64,000 bases of DNA from JBBQUN01 sp963698395 (GCA_963698395.1 CAVOQQ010000003.1:992001-1056000); one strand, 5' to 3'; positions 54,264 to 63,446 are shown, counted from the first letter of the stretch. Notes: generated by a model not told the origin, from the letters alone. Translations and numbers: made by a program.

Positions 54264-54932
54264 TCAGTGCCAGCTCGTGAGTCGATGCTGATCGGGCTGC
54301 ATCCCGTGGGCCGTCCCCCACAAGACGGCCTCCACCCGGTTCGAGGCACCGATCTTGGCGTAGGCCGTGCGAATGTTGCCCTTGATCGTGTTGACGCTCA
54401 GATGCAGCAACTCAGCGATCGCGAGGTTGGACTTGCCTTGCGTGATGAGGGCAAGGACCTCGGCCTCTCGTGCTGTCAACCCCGCGGAGCGACCCGGCCA
54501 CTCGAGGGCTTCGTTGTGGAGCCGCCGGGTAGGGCTCGGGCTGACGATCTGCTCGCCGGCGTGGAGGCGCTCGAGTGCCTCCACGAGCTCATCGGCCGAA
54601 GCGGTCTTGGAGATGTAGCCCGAAGCGCCGAGCGAGAAGGCCAGTTCGACGAGCTTGGGATCGAACGACCAGCTGAAGACCACGACCCGACGGGCATGGG
54701 GGTTGTCGACCAATGCCCGGAGCTCGGCCAGGTTCGGCTCGGTCCTGGCAAAGGTGTCGTACAGCACGAGGTCGACCACTTGCGAGACCGGCATGTTGGC
54801 GTCGAGTTCCAGCACGCGGATCCGATCGGCGTGCGGGGCGAGCATGGCGTTGAGCCCGGCGAGCACGACGCCGTAGTCGTTCACGATGGCCAGCGAGATC
54901 GGCTCGTCATCGGGGGAGTCGGCGGTAGACAC
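54264..54932 (-). CDS. LuxR-type response regulator
   Basis: 222 residues from GTG 54932, with CATACT ending six bases before it on the minus strand, so probably leaderless. The receiver domain spans 1-125 with phospho-acceptor Asp in L-V-L-Y-D-T-F and conserved Lys in Y-I-S-K-T-A-S. The HTH is L-T-A-R-E-A-E-V-L-A-L-I-T-Q-G-K-S-N-L-A. No histidine kinase gene is adjacent. It reads toward the hemerythrin gene and may control it; divergent from the STAS gene. Confidence 0.92.
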   Translation of the reverse strand: MSTADSPDDEPISLAIVNDYGVVLAGLNAMLAPHADRIRVLELDANMPVSQVVDLVLYDTFARTEPNLAELRALVDNPHARRVVVFSWSFDPKLVELAFSLGASGYISKTASADELVEALERLHAGEQIVSPSPTRRLHNEALEWPGRSAGLTAREAEVLALITQGKSNLAIAELLHLSVNTIKGNIRTAYAKIGASNRVEAVLWGTAHGMQPDQHRLTSWH

Positions 54933-55015
54933 GCGTTCAGTATGCCCAGCCCGGCTCGCCACGACGGAGTTTTTCACCCCCAGGGGTGGTTGAGGCCGGC
55001 GAGCGGCGTACCACG

Positions 55016-55366
55016 ATGGACCCGATGAGTTTGTTGGACCCGACGTCACCGAAGGGAAGGAGTCCGTTGACCGAGCCCTTCTCCGCCGCTTTCGATCGTT
55101 TCACGGGTGTGCTCGCGGTTCGAGGCGAGCTCGACCAGGCGACGGCCCACCACGTCCATGCCCTCGACTTCCAAGGCCACCCACTGCGCCACATCGACTG
55201 CACCGGCACCTCGTTCATCAGCGCCGCCGGGGTCGGGGCACTGCTCGCCCGGTGCGAAGCGAGGCCGACGACGGTTGCCGCCTCACCGATGGTTCGGCGG
55301 GTGATCGAGCTCTGTGGGCTCGGCGACGTGCTCCTCATGGACAACCCCGGCGCCAGCGCCAACTGA
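55016..55366 (+). CDS. STAS-domain protein (anti-sigma factor antagonist-like)
   Basis: 116 residues from ATG 55016; the frame is open to 54986. V-L-A-V-R-G-E-L-D-Q-A-T-A-H and H-I-D-C-T-G-T-S-F-I-S-A-A-G-V-G-A-L define a STAS domain. In SpoIIAA-type proteins the segment reads D-S-S-G, with the second serine phosphorylated; here it is S-A-A-G, so the usual phospho-site is alanine. Partner unknown. Confidence 0.8.
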   Translation: MDPMSLLDPTSPKGRSPLTEPFSAAFDRFTGVLAVRGELDQATAHHVHALDFQGHPLRHIDCTGTSFISAAGVGALLARCEARPTTVAASPMVRRVIELCGLGDVLLMDNPGASAN

Positions 55367-55423
55367 CGTTGCGACTCTCGATCGGTGGTATGCGCCGGTC
55401 GCCGCTCACGCCATACTGCATCG

Positions 55424-56332
55424 GTGACAACTGATCAGCGCTTGCTCGTGCTCGATGGGGGAATGGGAAAACACCTCGAACGAGCCGGTGCCCCGTTTCG
55501 TCAACCCGAGTGGTCGGCGCTGGCACTGATCGAAGAACCTTCGTCGGTGAAGGCCGCCCACGAGGCGTTCATCGCCAGCGGAGCGCAGGTCGTGACCGTC
55601 AACAGCTATGCCGTCGTGCCGTTCCACCTCGGCGAGGAGCTCTTTGCCGCGCGGGGTCGAGAGCTCGCTGCGTTGGCCGGTCGCCTGGCACGTGAGGCGG
55701 CCGACGAAGCCGATCGCGACGTGCTCGTCGCCGGCTCGCTCCCACCCTTGTTCGGCTCGTACGAACCGGGCAACTTCGACGCCCAGCGTGCACCGGCGAT
55801 GTATGCCATGTTGGTCGAAGCGATGGCCGACCACGTCGATCTCTGGGTCGGTGAGACCGTCAGCTCGGTTGCCGAGGCCGTCGCCATCGCCGATGCCGTC
55901 GAGTCCGGTCCCGGTCCTTCCGAGCTCTGGATCTCGATGACGGTGCCAGATGACCAGTCGCGCTCGGTCGTGCCGCTGCGGTCGGGTGAGTCGATCAGCG
56001 CTGCCGTCGAGGCCGTCGCCGCACGCTGTTCGGCGATGCTCTTCAATTGTTCGTCGCCGGAAGCCATCACCGTCGCGCTTGCCGAGCTTGCCGCGCTGCT
56101 GCTGGCCTCGCACCCCGAGGTCCGGTTCGGGGCGTACGCCAACGCGTTCGTTCCGCGGCCCGAGGAGTACTCGGCCAACGAGGTGCTCCTCGACGCTCGC
56201 GAGGAGCTCACACCGGAGCGCTATGCCGGCATGGCCGCCGGCTGGGTCGAACTCGGTGCGTCGATCGTCGGTGGGTGCTGTCAGATCCACACCGAACACA
56301 TCGAAGCCCTGTCACTCCGGTTCGCCGTCTGA
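55424..56332 (+). CDS. Homocysteine S-methyltransferase family protein
   Basis: Zinc-dependent methyl transfer to homocysteine (MmuM/MHT-like). The GTG at 55424 gives 302 residues; CATACT ends six bases before it, pointing to a leaderless start. L-L-V-L-D-G-G-M-G near the start. Zinc cysteines: L-F-N-C in the second half and the pair in V-G-G-C-C near the C-terminus. Methyl donor not shown. Confidence 0.9.
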   Translation: MTTDQRLLVLDGGMGKHLERAGAPFRQPEWSALALIEEPSSVKAAHEAFIASGAQVVTVNSYAVVPFHLGEELFAARGRELAALAGRLAREAADEADRDVLVAGSLPPLFGSYEPGNFDAQRAPAMYAMLVEAMADHVDLWVGETVSSVAEAVAIADAVESGPGPSELWISMTVPDDQSRSVVPLRSGESISAAVEAVAARCSAMLFNCSSPEAITVALAELAALLLASHPEVRFGAYANAFVPRPEEYSANEVLLDAREELTPERYAGMAAGWVELGASIVGGCCQIHTEHIEALSLRFAV

Positions 56333-56395
56333 GCGGACCCGGGTCGGTGAGGCGTCGTGTCGACCGCAGGCAGTGCCTGTGACAGGCTGACGGGC

Positions 56396-57346
56396 ATGAG
56401 TGAAGTCCCGGTCGTCGACGTCTCCAACCCGAGCAGCACGTCGATGGAGGCACTCGACGCCGCGTGTCGTTCGCACGGCTTCTTCCTTCTCGAAGGGCAT
56501 GGCCTCGACGATCTCGTTGCACGAACCTGGACGGAGACCCAGCGCTTCTTCGACAGCGATCAGGCGATTCGAGATGCCATCCGTCGAGATGCCGATCGGC
56601 CCTTTGGCTACAACGACCGAGAGTTGACCAAGCGGCAGCGAGATCACAAGCAGGTCTTCGATTTCGGCGATCCCACCGTCGAGCGGCTCGAGGAGCTCAA
56701 CCGCTGGCCCGACGGCCTCGACGGATTCCGCGACACCATGGTCGAGTTCCACGCCTCGATGGGTCGCTTCGTCGACGAAACGATCGGATTGCTCCACACG
56801 GCCCTCGATCTCTCCGACGGTGCTCGGCAGGTGATGGCGGGTGACACCTCCACCAGCACGGTGCGGCTGAACCACTATCCACTCGGCGATCCGGTCCCCG
56901 AAGACCAACGCGCCGGACTGGCCGAGCTCGGTCCGACGGCGCTGGGCTACCACACCGATCCGGGTGTCATCACGTTGCTCCTCCAGGACTCGACCGGGGG
57001 CCTCCAGACCCGAACCCGCGACGGCGAGTGGATCGACGTCGATCCGTTGCCGGGAACGGTGGTGGTCAATCTCGGTGATGCCCTGCAGGTGTGGACCAAC
57101 GACCGGTACCTGGCGGCGGTGCACCGGGTCGTACCCATGACCCGGCAGCGGCGGTTCAGCATCCCGTACTTCTGCAATCCCGGACGCAAGGCCCAGATCG
57201 AGCCGCTCGCGGAGCTGGCAGCCGACGGTCCCCGCTACCACTCGTTCGGTTGGATGGACTTCATGCGGTCACGCAACGCCGACAACTACGCCGACATCGG
57301 GTCGGCCGACGCGCAGATCAGCGACTACCTGGTCGGCAAGGGCTGA
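56396..57346 (+). CDS. Isopenicillin N synthase-like Fe(II)/2-oxoglutarate oxygenase
   Basis: 316 residues from ATG 56396; a GTG at 56357 is an alternative. N-terminal DIOX domain P-V-V-D-V-S, H-G-F-F-L-L-E-G-H-G. Iron ligands are in Y-H-T-D-P-G (H and D) and A-V-H-R-V; the 2-oxoglutarate contact is R-F-S-I-P-Y-F. The substrate cannot be told from the sequence. Convergent with the acyl-CoA ligase gene. Confidence 0.92.
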   Translation: MSEVPVVDVSNPSSTSMEALDAACRSHGFFLLEGHGLDDLVARTWTETQRFFDSDQAIRDAIRRDADRPFGYNDRELTKRQRDHKQVFDFGDPTVERLEELNRWPDGLDGFRDTMVEFHASMGRFVDETIGLLHTALDLSDGARQVMAGDTSTSTVRLNHYPLGDPVPEDQRAGLAELGPTALGYHTDPGVITLLLQDSTGGLQTRTRDGEWIDVDPLPGTVVVNLGDALQVWTNDRYLAAVHRVVPMTRQRRFSIPYFCNPGRKAQIEPLAELAADGPRYHSFGWMDFMRSRNADNYADIGSADAQISDYLVGKG

Positions 57347-57360
57347 TCGCAAGACCGAGA

Positions 57361-58931
57361 TCAGGCTTGAGCGTCCCAGGTGTCGGGGGTGACGCCGGCA
57401 TCTCGTAGTGCGACCTTGCGGATCTTCTCGGTCGGGGTCTTCGGCAGCTCGTCGGCCACCTTCAGATAGCGGGGCACCATGAACTTGGGCATAATCGTCA
57501 GGAGGTGGGCGTGGAGCGCCGCTGGTTCGATTGCGGCTCCAGGTTTCGGAACGACCACGACCATCACCTCGTCCTCGCCCCACTCCGACGGCACGGCGAT
57601 TGCCGCCGATTCGAGTACGAGCGGATAGTCGTTGACGTGGGTCTCGACCTCCATCGAGGAGATGTTTCTCCTCGCCGTCGAATGGCATCCTTGGTTCGGT
57701 CGACGAAGAAGAACCAACCCTCGGCGTCGCAGACGAACCCGTCGCCGGTGTGGAACCAGCCGTTGCGCCACGCCTCGGCGGTCTTCTCCGGCATGTGGAA
57801 GTAGCCGGAGTTGAGCACCCACGGCTGGTCGGCGCGCACGATGAGCTCGCCGAGCTCGCCTGGCGGAACCTCGCGATCGTGTTGATCGACCACGCGACAC
57901 TCGTAGCCCTCACGCTGTCGGCCACAGGTACCGGCGGGCATCGAGCGGGTCTCGTCGCTCAATGCGACGATGGGGCTCGACACCTCGGTCATGTTGAAGA
58001 CCGTGTTGATCTCGACGTCGAAACGCTTGCGGAAGTCGTCGGCTTCGGGAATCACCGGCACCATCAAGATGGTCTTCATGGTGTTGTCGGCGTCGTCATC
58101 TCTCGGGGGTTGGCGATACACGAAGTTCGCCATGGCGCCGAGCAGGAGGGTGGAGGTGCAGCCGTAGGTGGCGACGTCGGGCCAGAACTCGTCGGTCTTG
58201 AACGACTCGCGGAACACGCCTCGCATGCCGGTCAGAGCGAAGGCGTAGACGAACATCTTCCCCGACACGTGGTACATCGGGAACGGGCAGTAGAAGCAGT
58301 CGTCTTCGGACCACTCAGAGGCGAGGGCCGTCGTGGTGGCGTGGAGCTGGGCGTGCGAATAGAGCACACCCTTGGAGGGCCCGGTGGTGCCAGAGGTGTA
58401 GAAGATCTCTGCCACGTCCCACGGCTCGGGCCCGTCGAAGGTGTTCGCCGGGTTGTCGAGACCTTCGAGAAAGGCGTCGCCGTCGACCATCGTGTATCCG
58501 AGATCGGGCAACGGCTTGGTGGCATCGGGAACCACGATGGTCTCGATGGCGCCGATCTGACCGTCGAGTGCGGCGACACGGTCGAGGAAGCGCTCGGCGA
58601 TCACCGCCACCCGAGCCTCGGAGTTCTCCAAGGTGTAGGCCAGCATCTTGCCCTGATAGCTGGTGTTGACCGGCACCTCCCAGGCCACGAGCCAGGTGCA
58701 GCCGATCCAGCACGACACCGCGTCGAACCCGACGGGAAGCATGGAGATCACCGTGTGGTGCGGTTCGACGCCCAGACGCGCCAGAGCGTGCGCCCAGGCC
58801 ACGCTCGAGCGGTGAGCCTCGGCGTAGGTGAGCTCGGTCCCCGAGTCGGCTTGTTGGATGAAGACCGCGTCGGGCGTGGCGGTGGCTCGTTGCTCGACGA
58901 GGCGGGGAAGGGTGAGTGACGGATCGATCAT
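57361..58931 (-). CDS. Acyl-CoA ligase (AMP-forming), one frame break
   Basis: Activates a carboxylic acid to its CoA ester; CaiC-like layout. From ATG 58931: Y-T-S-G-T-T-G-P-S-K-G-V (P-loop), F-P-M-Y-H-V-S-G, F-N-M-T-E-V-S, H-T-G-D-G-F. After D-A-I-R-R-R-G-E the frame turns to nonsense, while N-I-S-S-M-E-V-E-T-H continues in another frame to 57361. The conserved motif needs GAA-AAC; the DNA has one A fewer (run of three at about 57665), so a single A is missing. Read through, it has about 523 residues. Overlaps the carboxylase gene as ATGA. Confidence 0.88.
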
Positions 58932-60478
58932 GGACGGAACCCCCAAGCCGGTGGTGTCGGTGTGAGCGTGCGGCGAGCGAGGTGCACCCAATCGCAAAGC
59001 AGCGCACGGGTGTCTCGCGGATCGATGATCTGCTCGATCTCGTAGAACTCGGCCGAGCGGTGGGGCGAGCGGTAGCGATTCAGCCGTTCGGCGATCTCTT
59101 CGCGCAGCGCATCGGGATCGTCGGCGGCGGCCAGATCGGCCTTGTAGGCCACTTCGAGCCCACCCTCGAGTGGCAATGATCCCCAGTCGCCCGATGGCCA
59201 GGCCATGCGCATCGATTGTGAGCCTGGCTTTCGGTTCGAGGCGCCGGCGATGCCGAAGGCCTTCCGTATGACGACGGTGCAGTACGACAGCTTGGCCTGC
59301 CGGAGCGCGACCAGCACGCGTGATCCCTCGCGAACGGTGCCCTCCTCCTCGGACGTCTTGCCGATGACGAACCCTGGGCAGTCTTCGAGATGGACCATGG
59401 GAAGGTGGAAGAGCGAAGCGAGGTCGATGAGTCGGGTGAGCTTCTTGCACGAGTCGGCAGTCCAGCCACCGCCGTAGATCCGCGGGTCTTCGGCGTAGAT
59501 GGCGACGGGAACGCCGTCGAGGCGGGCCAGCCCACCGATGATGGAGGTTCCCCAGTTGCGTCCGATCTCGAAGAAGCTGTCGAGGTCGACGATGGCGTTG
59601 ATGATGGCCCGCATGTCATAGGCCTGGCGGCGCTCTCGGGGGATGGCGTCGATGAGCCACTCCTCTCGCCGGCCCGGATCGTCGCCCCAGTCTTCGATCG
59701 GCGGGAGTTCGTCGACGTTGCCGGGCAGGTACGACAGGAAGTGCGCGGCCCGGTAGAAGGCCTCGGCTTCGGTGTCGACGGCATCGTCGATTGCGCCATT
59801 GGCCGTGTGGATGCTGGCGTGCCCGAGCTCCTCTTTCGACACCGAACCGAGTCCGGCCTGTTCGACCAGCGCCGGGCCGGCGATCATCATCTGTGAGGTG
59901 TCTCGCACCATGACCGAGTAGTGGCACGTGGTGGCACGGGCGGCGCCCATCCCGGCGACCGAGCCGAGAGCGAGGGAAACCGACGGCGCAACGTCGAGAT
60001 GATCGATCACGTTGTGCCAGCCGGCGAGCGCCGGAATGTAGGTGCGGCCCGCCATCTCGATGGTCTTGACCGAGCCACCCCCCGACATGCCATCGAGCAG
60101 GCGAACATGGGGGAGTCGCATCTCCAGGGCGAGCGATTCCGACGCCTCTCGCTTCGCCGAGATCGATGCATCATTGGAGCCGCCTCGAACGGTGAAGTCG
60201 TCGCCCGACACCACGATCGGGCGTCCGTCGAGTTCGGCCAACCCGAAAACGAAGTTCGACGGCAGAAGGTCGATGAGGTTGCCGTCGCCGTCGTAGGTGG
60301 CAACACCGGCCGTCTTGCCCAGCTCCCAGAGCGACCCCGTGTCGACGATGGCCTCGAGCCGCTCCCGCACCGTCTGCTTGCCGAAGTGGTGCTGGCGCTC
60401 GACCTTGTCTGCGCCGCCGAGTTGCTCGGCCAATCGCTCGCGTTCTTCGAGCTCTGCGAGCTCCGGTTCCCATCCCAC
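58928..60478 (-). CDS. Acyl-CoA carboxylase carboxyltransferase subunit
   Basis: Moves carboxyl from biotin to an acyl-CoA (acetyl-, propionyl- or methylcrotonyl-type). The GTG at 60478 follows AAGGGGA and gives 516 residues; the frame opens 12 codons earlier. N-terminal half: D-D-F-T-V-R-G-G-S and L-L-D-G-M-S-G-G-G-S-V. C-terminal half: I-Y-G-G-G-W-T-A-D-S and R-K-A-F-G-I-A-G. No biotin carboxylase gene is adjacent. Upstream in the same operon as the acyl-CoA ligase. Confidence 0.92.
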   Translation of the reverse strand: MGWEPELAELEERERLAEQLGGADKVERQHHFGKQTVRERLEAIVDTGSLWELGKTAGVATYDGDGNLIDLLPSNFVFGLAELDGRPIVVSGDDFTVRGGSNDASISAKREASESLALEMRLPHVRLLDGMSGGGSVKTIEMAGRTYIPALAGWHNVIDHLDVAPSVSLALGSVAGMGAARATTCHYSVMVRDTSQMMIAGPALVEQAGLGSVSKEELGHASIHTANGAIDDAVDTEAEAFYRAAHFLSYLPGNVDELPPIEDWGDDPGRREEWLIDAIPRERRQAYDMRAIINAIVDLDSFFEIGRNWGTSIIGGLARLDGVPVAIYAEDPRIYGGGWTADSCKKLTRLIDLASLFHLPMVHLEDCPGFVIGKTSEEEGTVREGSRVLVALRQAKLSYCTVVIRKAFGIAGASNRKPGSQSMRMAWPSGDWGSLPLEGGLEVAYKADLAAADDPDALREEIAERLNRYRSPHRSAEFYEIEQIIDPRDTRALLCDWVHLARRTLTPTPPAWGFRP

Positions 60479-60630
60479 TCGAGGTCCCCTTCGATGTCGG
60501 TGCGTACGAAGCACGACACTACGTCGCCAGCAGCGGTCGGTCGAACCACCGGCTCGCCGAACTCGTCGTCGTGTCGACGCCGGCGGGCCTCAGGTGGGCC
60601 AATGGACATCGCAAATTCACTCAGCATTCA

Positions 60631-60659
60631 TTGACTCAAGAGGCATTGAGAGATAAAAC
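60631..60659 (+). promoter_or_regulatory. Promoter and possible ArsR operator for the ars genes
   Basis: TTGACT at 60631-60636, 17 bases, TAAAAC at 60654-60659, then six bases to the GTG, so a leaderless message is likely. The region is much richer in A/T than its surroundings. TTGACTCAA (60631-60639) is a small palindrome and CATTGA occurs twice, so self-repression by ArsR is plausible. Confidence 0.6.
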
Positions 60660-60665
60660 GATTCT

Positions 60666-61316
60666 GTGGACGAAGCGATCGAACGACGAGCAGCGATACA
60701 CAGCGCCTTGGGCGAGCCCCATCGACTGGCGATCATCGACGAACTCGGTGTGTCCGATCGCTCGCCGAAAGAGCTCGCCGTCGCCCTCGGTCTTCCGACC
60801 AACCTCTTGGCCCACCATCTCGACCTGCTCGAAGACGTCGGGCTGATCGAACGCCTCGTCTCCGCCGGCGATCGCCGCCGGCGATACATCCGCTTGCGGC
60901 GCGAGCCACTGCTCGACCTCGGTCTCGCCTCGATTCGTCCTGTCGATGCCGCACTCTTCGTGTGCAGCCACAACTCGGCTCGTTCGCAACTGGCGGCAGC
61001 CCTGTGGCGTCGCATGACCGGATTCGCAGCGTCGTCAGCGGGCACCGAGCCCGCCGAGCGGGTCCATCCGGGCGCTGTCGCTGCCGCCGCCCGCATCGGG
61101 ATCGACCTGTCGAAGGCTTCACCCCAGATGCTCGATCCGACCGCCTCGCATGGGTTGGTCGTGACGGTCTGCGACCGCGCGCACGAGAACCTCGATGTCG
61201 GAAGTGACTGGTTGCACTGGTCGATCCCCGACCCGGTGCCCTCCGGTTCCGACGAGGCATTCGATGCGGTCGTCGCCGAGCTCGAAACCCGCATTGCCAC
61301 CATCAGTCAAACGTAG
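60666..61316 (+). CDS. ArsR regulator fused to ArsC-like phosphatase
   Basis: 216 residues. The N-terminal winged helix (about 1-85) shows A-L-G-E-P-H-R-L-A-I-I-D-E-L and L-L-A-H-H-L-D-L-L-E-D-V-G-L-I-E-R. The C-terminal low-molecular-weight phosphatase/arsenate reductase domain has the active-site loop V-C-S-H-N-S-A-R-S-Q and a later D-P acid. Sensor and reductase are thus one protein. The ArsR half lacks the classic E-L-C-V-C-D-L metal site, so what it senses is unclear. Followed at once by a second ArsC gene. Confidence 0.9.
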   Translation: MDEAIERRAAIHSALGEPHRLAIIDELGVSDRSPKELAVALGLPTNLLAHHLDLLEDVGLIERLVSAGDRRRRYIRLRREPLLDLGLASIRPVDAALFVCSHNSARSQLAAALWRRMTGFAASSAGTEPAERVHPGAVAAAARIGIDLSKASPQMLDPTASHGLVVTVCDRAHENLDVGSDWLHWSIPDPVPSGSDEAFDAVVAELETRIATISQT

Positions 61317-61327
61317 GAGATCTGCCC

Positions 61328-61987
61328 GTGTTCATCGATGCACCCAGGGGCGACGCCGACGCCTTCAGCGCCGAGCAATTGGCTTCCATCCGGCAGTCGG
61401 CTGGGCGTCTCGCCCTCGAGTTCGACGGCGTGTTCAACCGCGAAACCATCGAGCGGTACATCACCGATTCACACGACAAGCTCGGTTCGGGAGCCAAGGT
61501 CAGGATGTGGATGCCGCTGCTGGTCGAACGCTTCACTCGTGATCGTCTTCGAGCGCTTGCTCGTCTCGAGCTGGGCGCCCTCGGGCGACCGGCGGTGCTG
61601 TTCCTCTGCGTTCACAATGCTGGACGATCTCAGATGGCCGCCGGTTGGCTGCGTCACCTCGCCGGCGATCGAGTCGATGTGTTCTCGGGCGGTTCCGACC
61701 CCGGGCTCGAGGTCAATGCGCTTGCCGTTGCCGTCATGGCCGAGGAGGGCATCGACATCGCCACCGAGTATCCCAAGCCATGGACCGACGAGATCGCCCG
61801 AGCCGCCAACGTGATCGTCTCCATGGGGTGTGGCGATGCCTGCCCGATCGTTCCGGGCAAACGCTACGAAGACTGGGACGTCGCCGACCCGACCGGGCAG
61901 TCGATCGACACGGTGCGAGCACTCCGCGACGACATTCGACGGCGCGTGGAAGACCTTCTCGTGGCTCTCGAACGCCTTGCCGCCTGA
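61328..61987 (+). CDS. arsC: Arsenate reductase, mycothiol-type (ArsC)
   Basis: 219 residues from GTG 61328. N-terminal three-helix domain (E-R-Y-I-T-D-S-H-D-K-L, common in arsenate-mycothiol transferases), then the phosphatase domain: C-V-H-N-A-G-R-S-Q, M-G-C-G-D-A-C-P, D-W-D-V-A-D-P. It reduces arsenate using mycothiol in actinobacteria. Eleven bases after the ArsR-ArsC fusion. Confidence 0.9.
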   Translation: MFIDAPRGDADAFSAEQLASIRQSAGRLALEFDGVFNRETIERYITDSHDKLGSGAKVRMWMPLLVERFTRDRLRALARLELGALGRPAVLFLCVHNAGRSQMAAGWLRHLAGDRVDVFSGGSDPGLEVNALAVAVMAEEGIDIATEYPKPWTDEIARAANVIVSMGCGDACPIVPGKRYEDWDVADPTGQSIDTVRALRDDIRRRVEDLLVALERLAA

Positions 61988-62024
61988 CGATCGGTCCTCG
62001 TTCTCCGGATGTGGAAACGCGCGA

Positions 62025-62120
62025 TGTGGTCGGACGGCGGTGTGGTCGGACGGCGGTGTGGTCGGACGGCGGTGTGGTCGGACGGCGGTGTGGTCGGACG
62101 GTGGTGTGGTCGGACGGTGT
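62025..62120. repeat. 16-bp tandem repeat, six copies
   Basis: TGTGGTCGGACGGCGG repeated at 62025, 62041, 62057, 62073, 62089 and 62105; the last two copies differ by one or two bases. Since 16 is not a multiple of three, it passes through all frames and is unlikely to be coding. It begins 38 bases after arsC. A 77-codon frame (62009-62242) crosses it and I do not call it a gene; the rest of 62121-62264 holds nothing supported. Confidence 0.92.
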
Positions 62121-62264
62121 TCCGACCGACCTTGCTGCGGATCAGCGCCCTCGAACGGCGACGCGATCTCGCTGATGTCGAGCGCGCCCGACGGCTGGTC
62201 GAAGCTCAGGTCCGAATTGCTGAACTGAAGCCGCAGACCTGATCGGCAGACGAGCGCCGGTCCC

Positions 62265-62450
62265 TCAGTCGAGTTCGTTGATCTTGCCGCGGTAGTCCCC
62301 GGCCAAGATCTTGGTCAGTGTCGCTCTCGCGTCCACCTTCGAGTTGTAGCCCTGCGATCCGTCGGTGGCGACGACCTGACCGTTCGCCGCTTTGATGCGG
62401 AACGCCCATTTTCCGTCGCTCCGCTTGTAGACCTCACTGATACCGGACAC
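62265..62450 (-). CDS. DUF1508 (YegP-like) protein
   Basis: 61 residues from a GTG with AAGGAGG upstream on the minus strand. The single DUF1508 unit reads E-V-Y-K-R-S-D-G-K-W-A-F-R-I-K-A-A-N-G-Q then Y-N-S-K-V-D-A-R. A small beta-rich domain, often duplicated in larger proteins; role unknown, sometimes linked to stress. Confidence 0.9.
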   Translation of the reverse strand: MSGISEVYKRSDGKWAFRIKAANGQVVATDGSQGYNSKVDARATLTKILAGDYRGKINELD

Positions 62451-62548
62451 CGTCGGCCTCCTTGGTTCGCTACCCCGACTCTACGCCCGCACAGCGGGCC
62501 TGTCTGGACGGCTCTGTCTGAACGACTCGAGTGCCGGTGGCATCCCGC

Positions 62549-63331
62549 TCAAGCCTGCGCCCTCTCGACCAATCGGGCGATTGATTCGATATAGCGACCG
62601 GGGTCGACCAGCAGCAGGTCATTGTGACCGGCGCCTGCCACCAGTTCTGTCGTCACCTCGCTTGCCGTCAGGAGCTCGGCGGTTGCCAGCGCGTTGTCGA
62701 CCGGGACCAGGTCATCGACGAGCCCGTGGATGATCAGGCTGGGAATCGTGATCGTCGCCAGCTTCGCCTCGTGGGCGGCGACGAGCCGATCGAACGCCGC
62801 GCTGGGCTGTAGTCCCAGGCGGTGAGCGAACCGCCTGACGTTCCCGGCGCCACTCTCGAGGATCAGGGCGCAGTAGCCGGAAACCCGTGCGGCAACCTCG
62901 AGTGCAGGGTTGGCGCCGAGGCTGCGTCCCATCACCAGGCGAGGACCATCGAAGCCGTCCGCGTCGAGGAGCTCGAGCGCTCGTTCTCCGCAGACGGCGC
63001 CGTCGGTGACGAGATGCTCGATCGTCGGGGATCCGGTGCTGCGGCCGTAGCCGCGAAACTCGAAGACGAACAGATTCGCCCCGATCGAGTGGTAGAGCGG
63101 AGCGATGCCGTCGTGGTCGCCGACCACCTCCCCATTGCCGTGGAAGTAGACGATCGTCGGACCGTGAGCGTCTCTTTCGTAGCGCCTCGCTGCGATCGAC
63201 ACGCCGTCGCCGACCTCGACGACATGATCGGTCGCTCCCGCCGGTGTGGGGGATGGATCGGGTCGGGGGAAGAAGAACTGGGCGCTGATGCCTCCGCGGT
63301 CGAGGAGCGAGTAGTCGGGATCGTCGGTCAC
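62549..63331 (-). CDS. Alpha/beta-hydrolase
   Basis: 260 residues from GTG 63331, with TACGCT ending six bases before it on the minus strand (likely leaderless). Y-F-H-G-N-G-E oxyanion region, nucleophile elbow G-R-S-L-G-A, H-G-L-V-D-D-L-V-P acid region and G-A-G-H-N-D histidine. Serine hydrolase of the BEM46/FrsA-like group. The longer frame to 63691 is a shadow. Confidence 0.88.
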   Translation of the reverse strand: MTDDPDYSLLDRGGISAQFFFPRPDPSPTPAGATDHVVEVGDGVSIAARRYERDAHGPTIVYFHGNGEVVGDHDGIAPLYHSIGANLFVFEFRGYGRSTGSPTIEHLVTDGAVCGERALELLDADGFDGPRLVMGRSLGANPALEVAARVSGYCALILESGAGNVRRFAHRLGLQPSAAFDRLVAAHEAKLATITIPSLIIHGLVDDLVPVDNALATAELLTASEVTTELVAGAGHNDLLLVDPGRYIESIARLVERAQA

Positions 63332-63409
63332 GGCCGCAGCGTAGTTGGCGTCCCCGAGGTGCCGAGGGACGTGGTGGAGGTGGTGGTGACTTGGCCTTCC
63401 GTTGCGGTC

Positions 63410-63438
63410 TTGGACGATCGAGGCACAGCCCGTAGGCT
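63410..63438 (+). promoter_or_regulatory. Promoter of the MFS transporter gene
   Basis: TTGGAC at 63410-63415, 17 bases, TAGGCT at 63433-63438, then eight bases to GTG. It fits the TTGG-N17-TAGnnT pattern seen before infA and groES. Confidence 0.6.
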
Positions 63439-63446
63439 CACGCGCC

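Noticed and set aside
62009..62242. A 77-codon gene over the 16-bp repeats
   Set aside because: The repeat length is not a multiple of three, so its peptide changes with each copy; no homolog or start signal is recognised.
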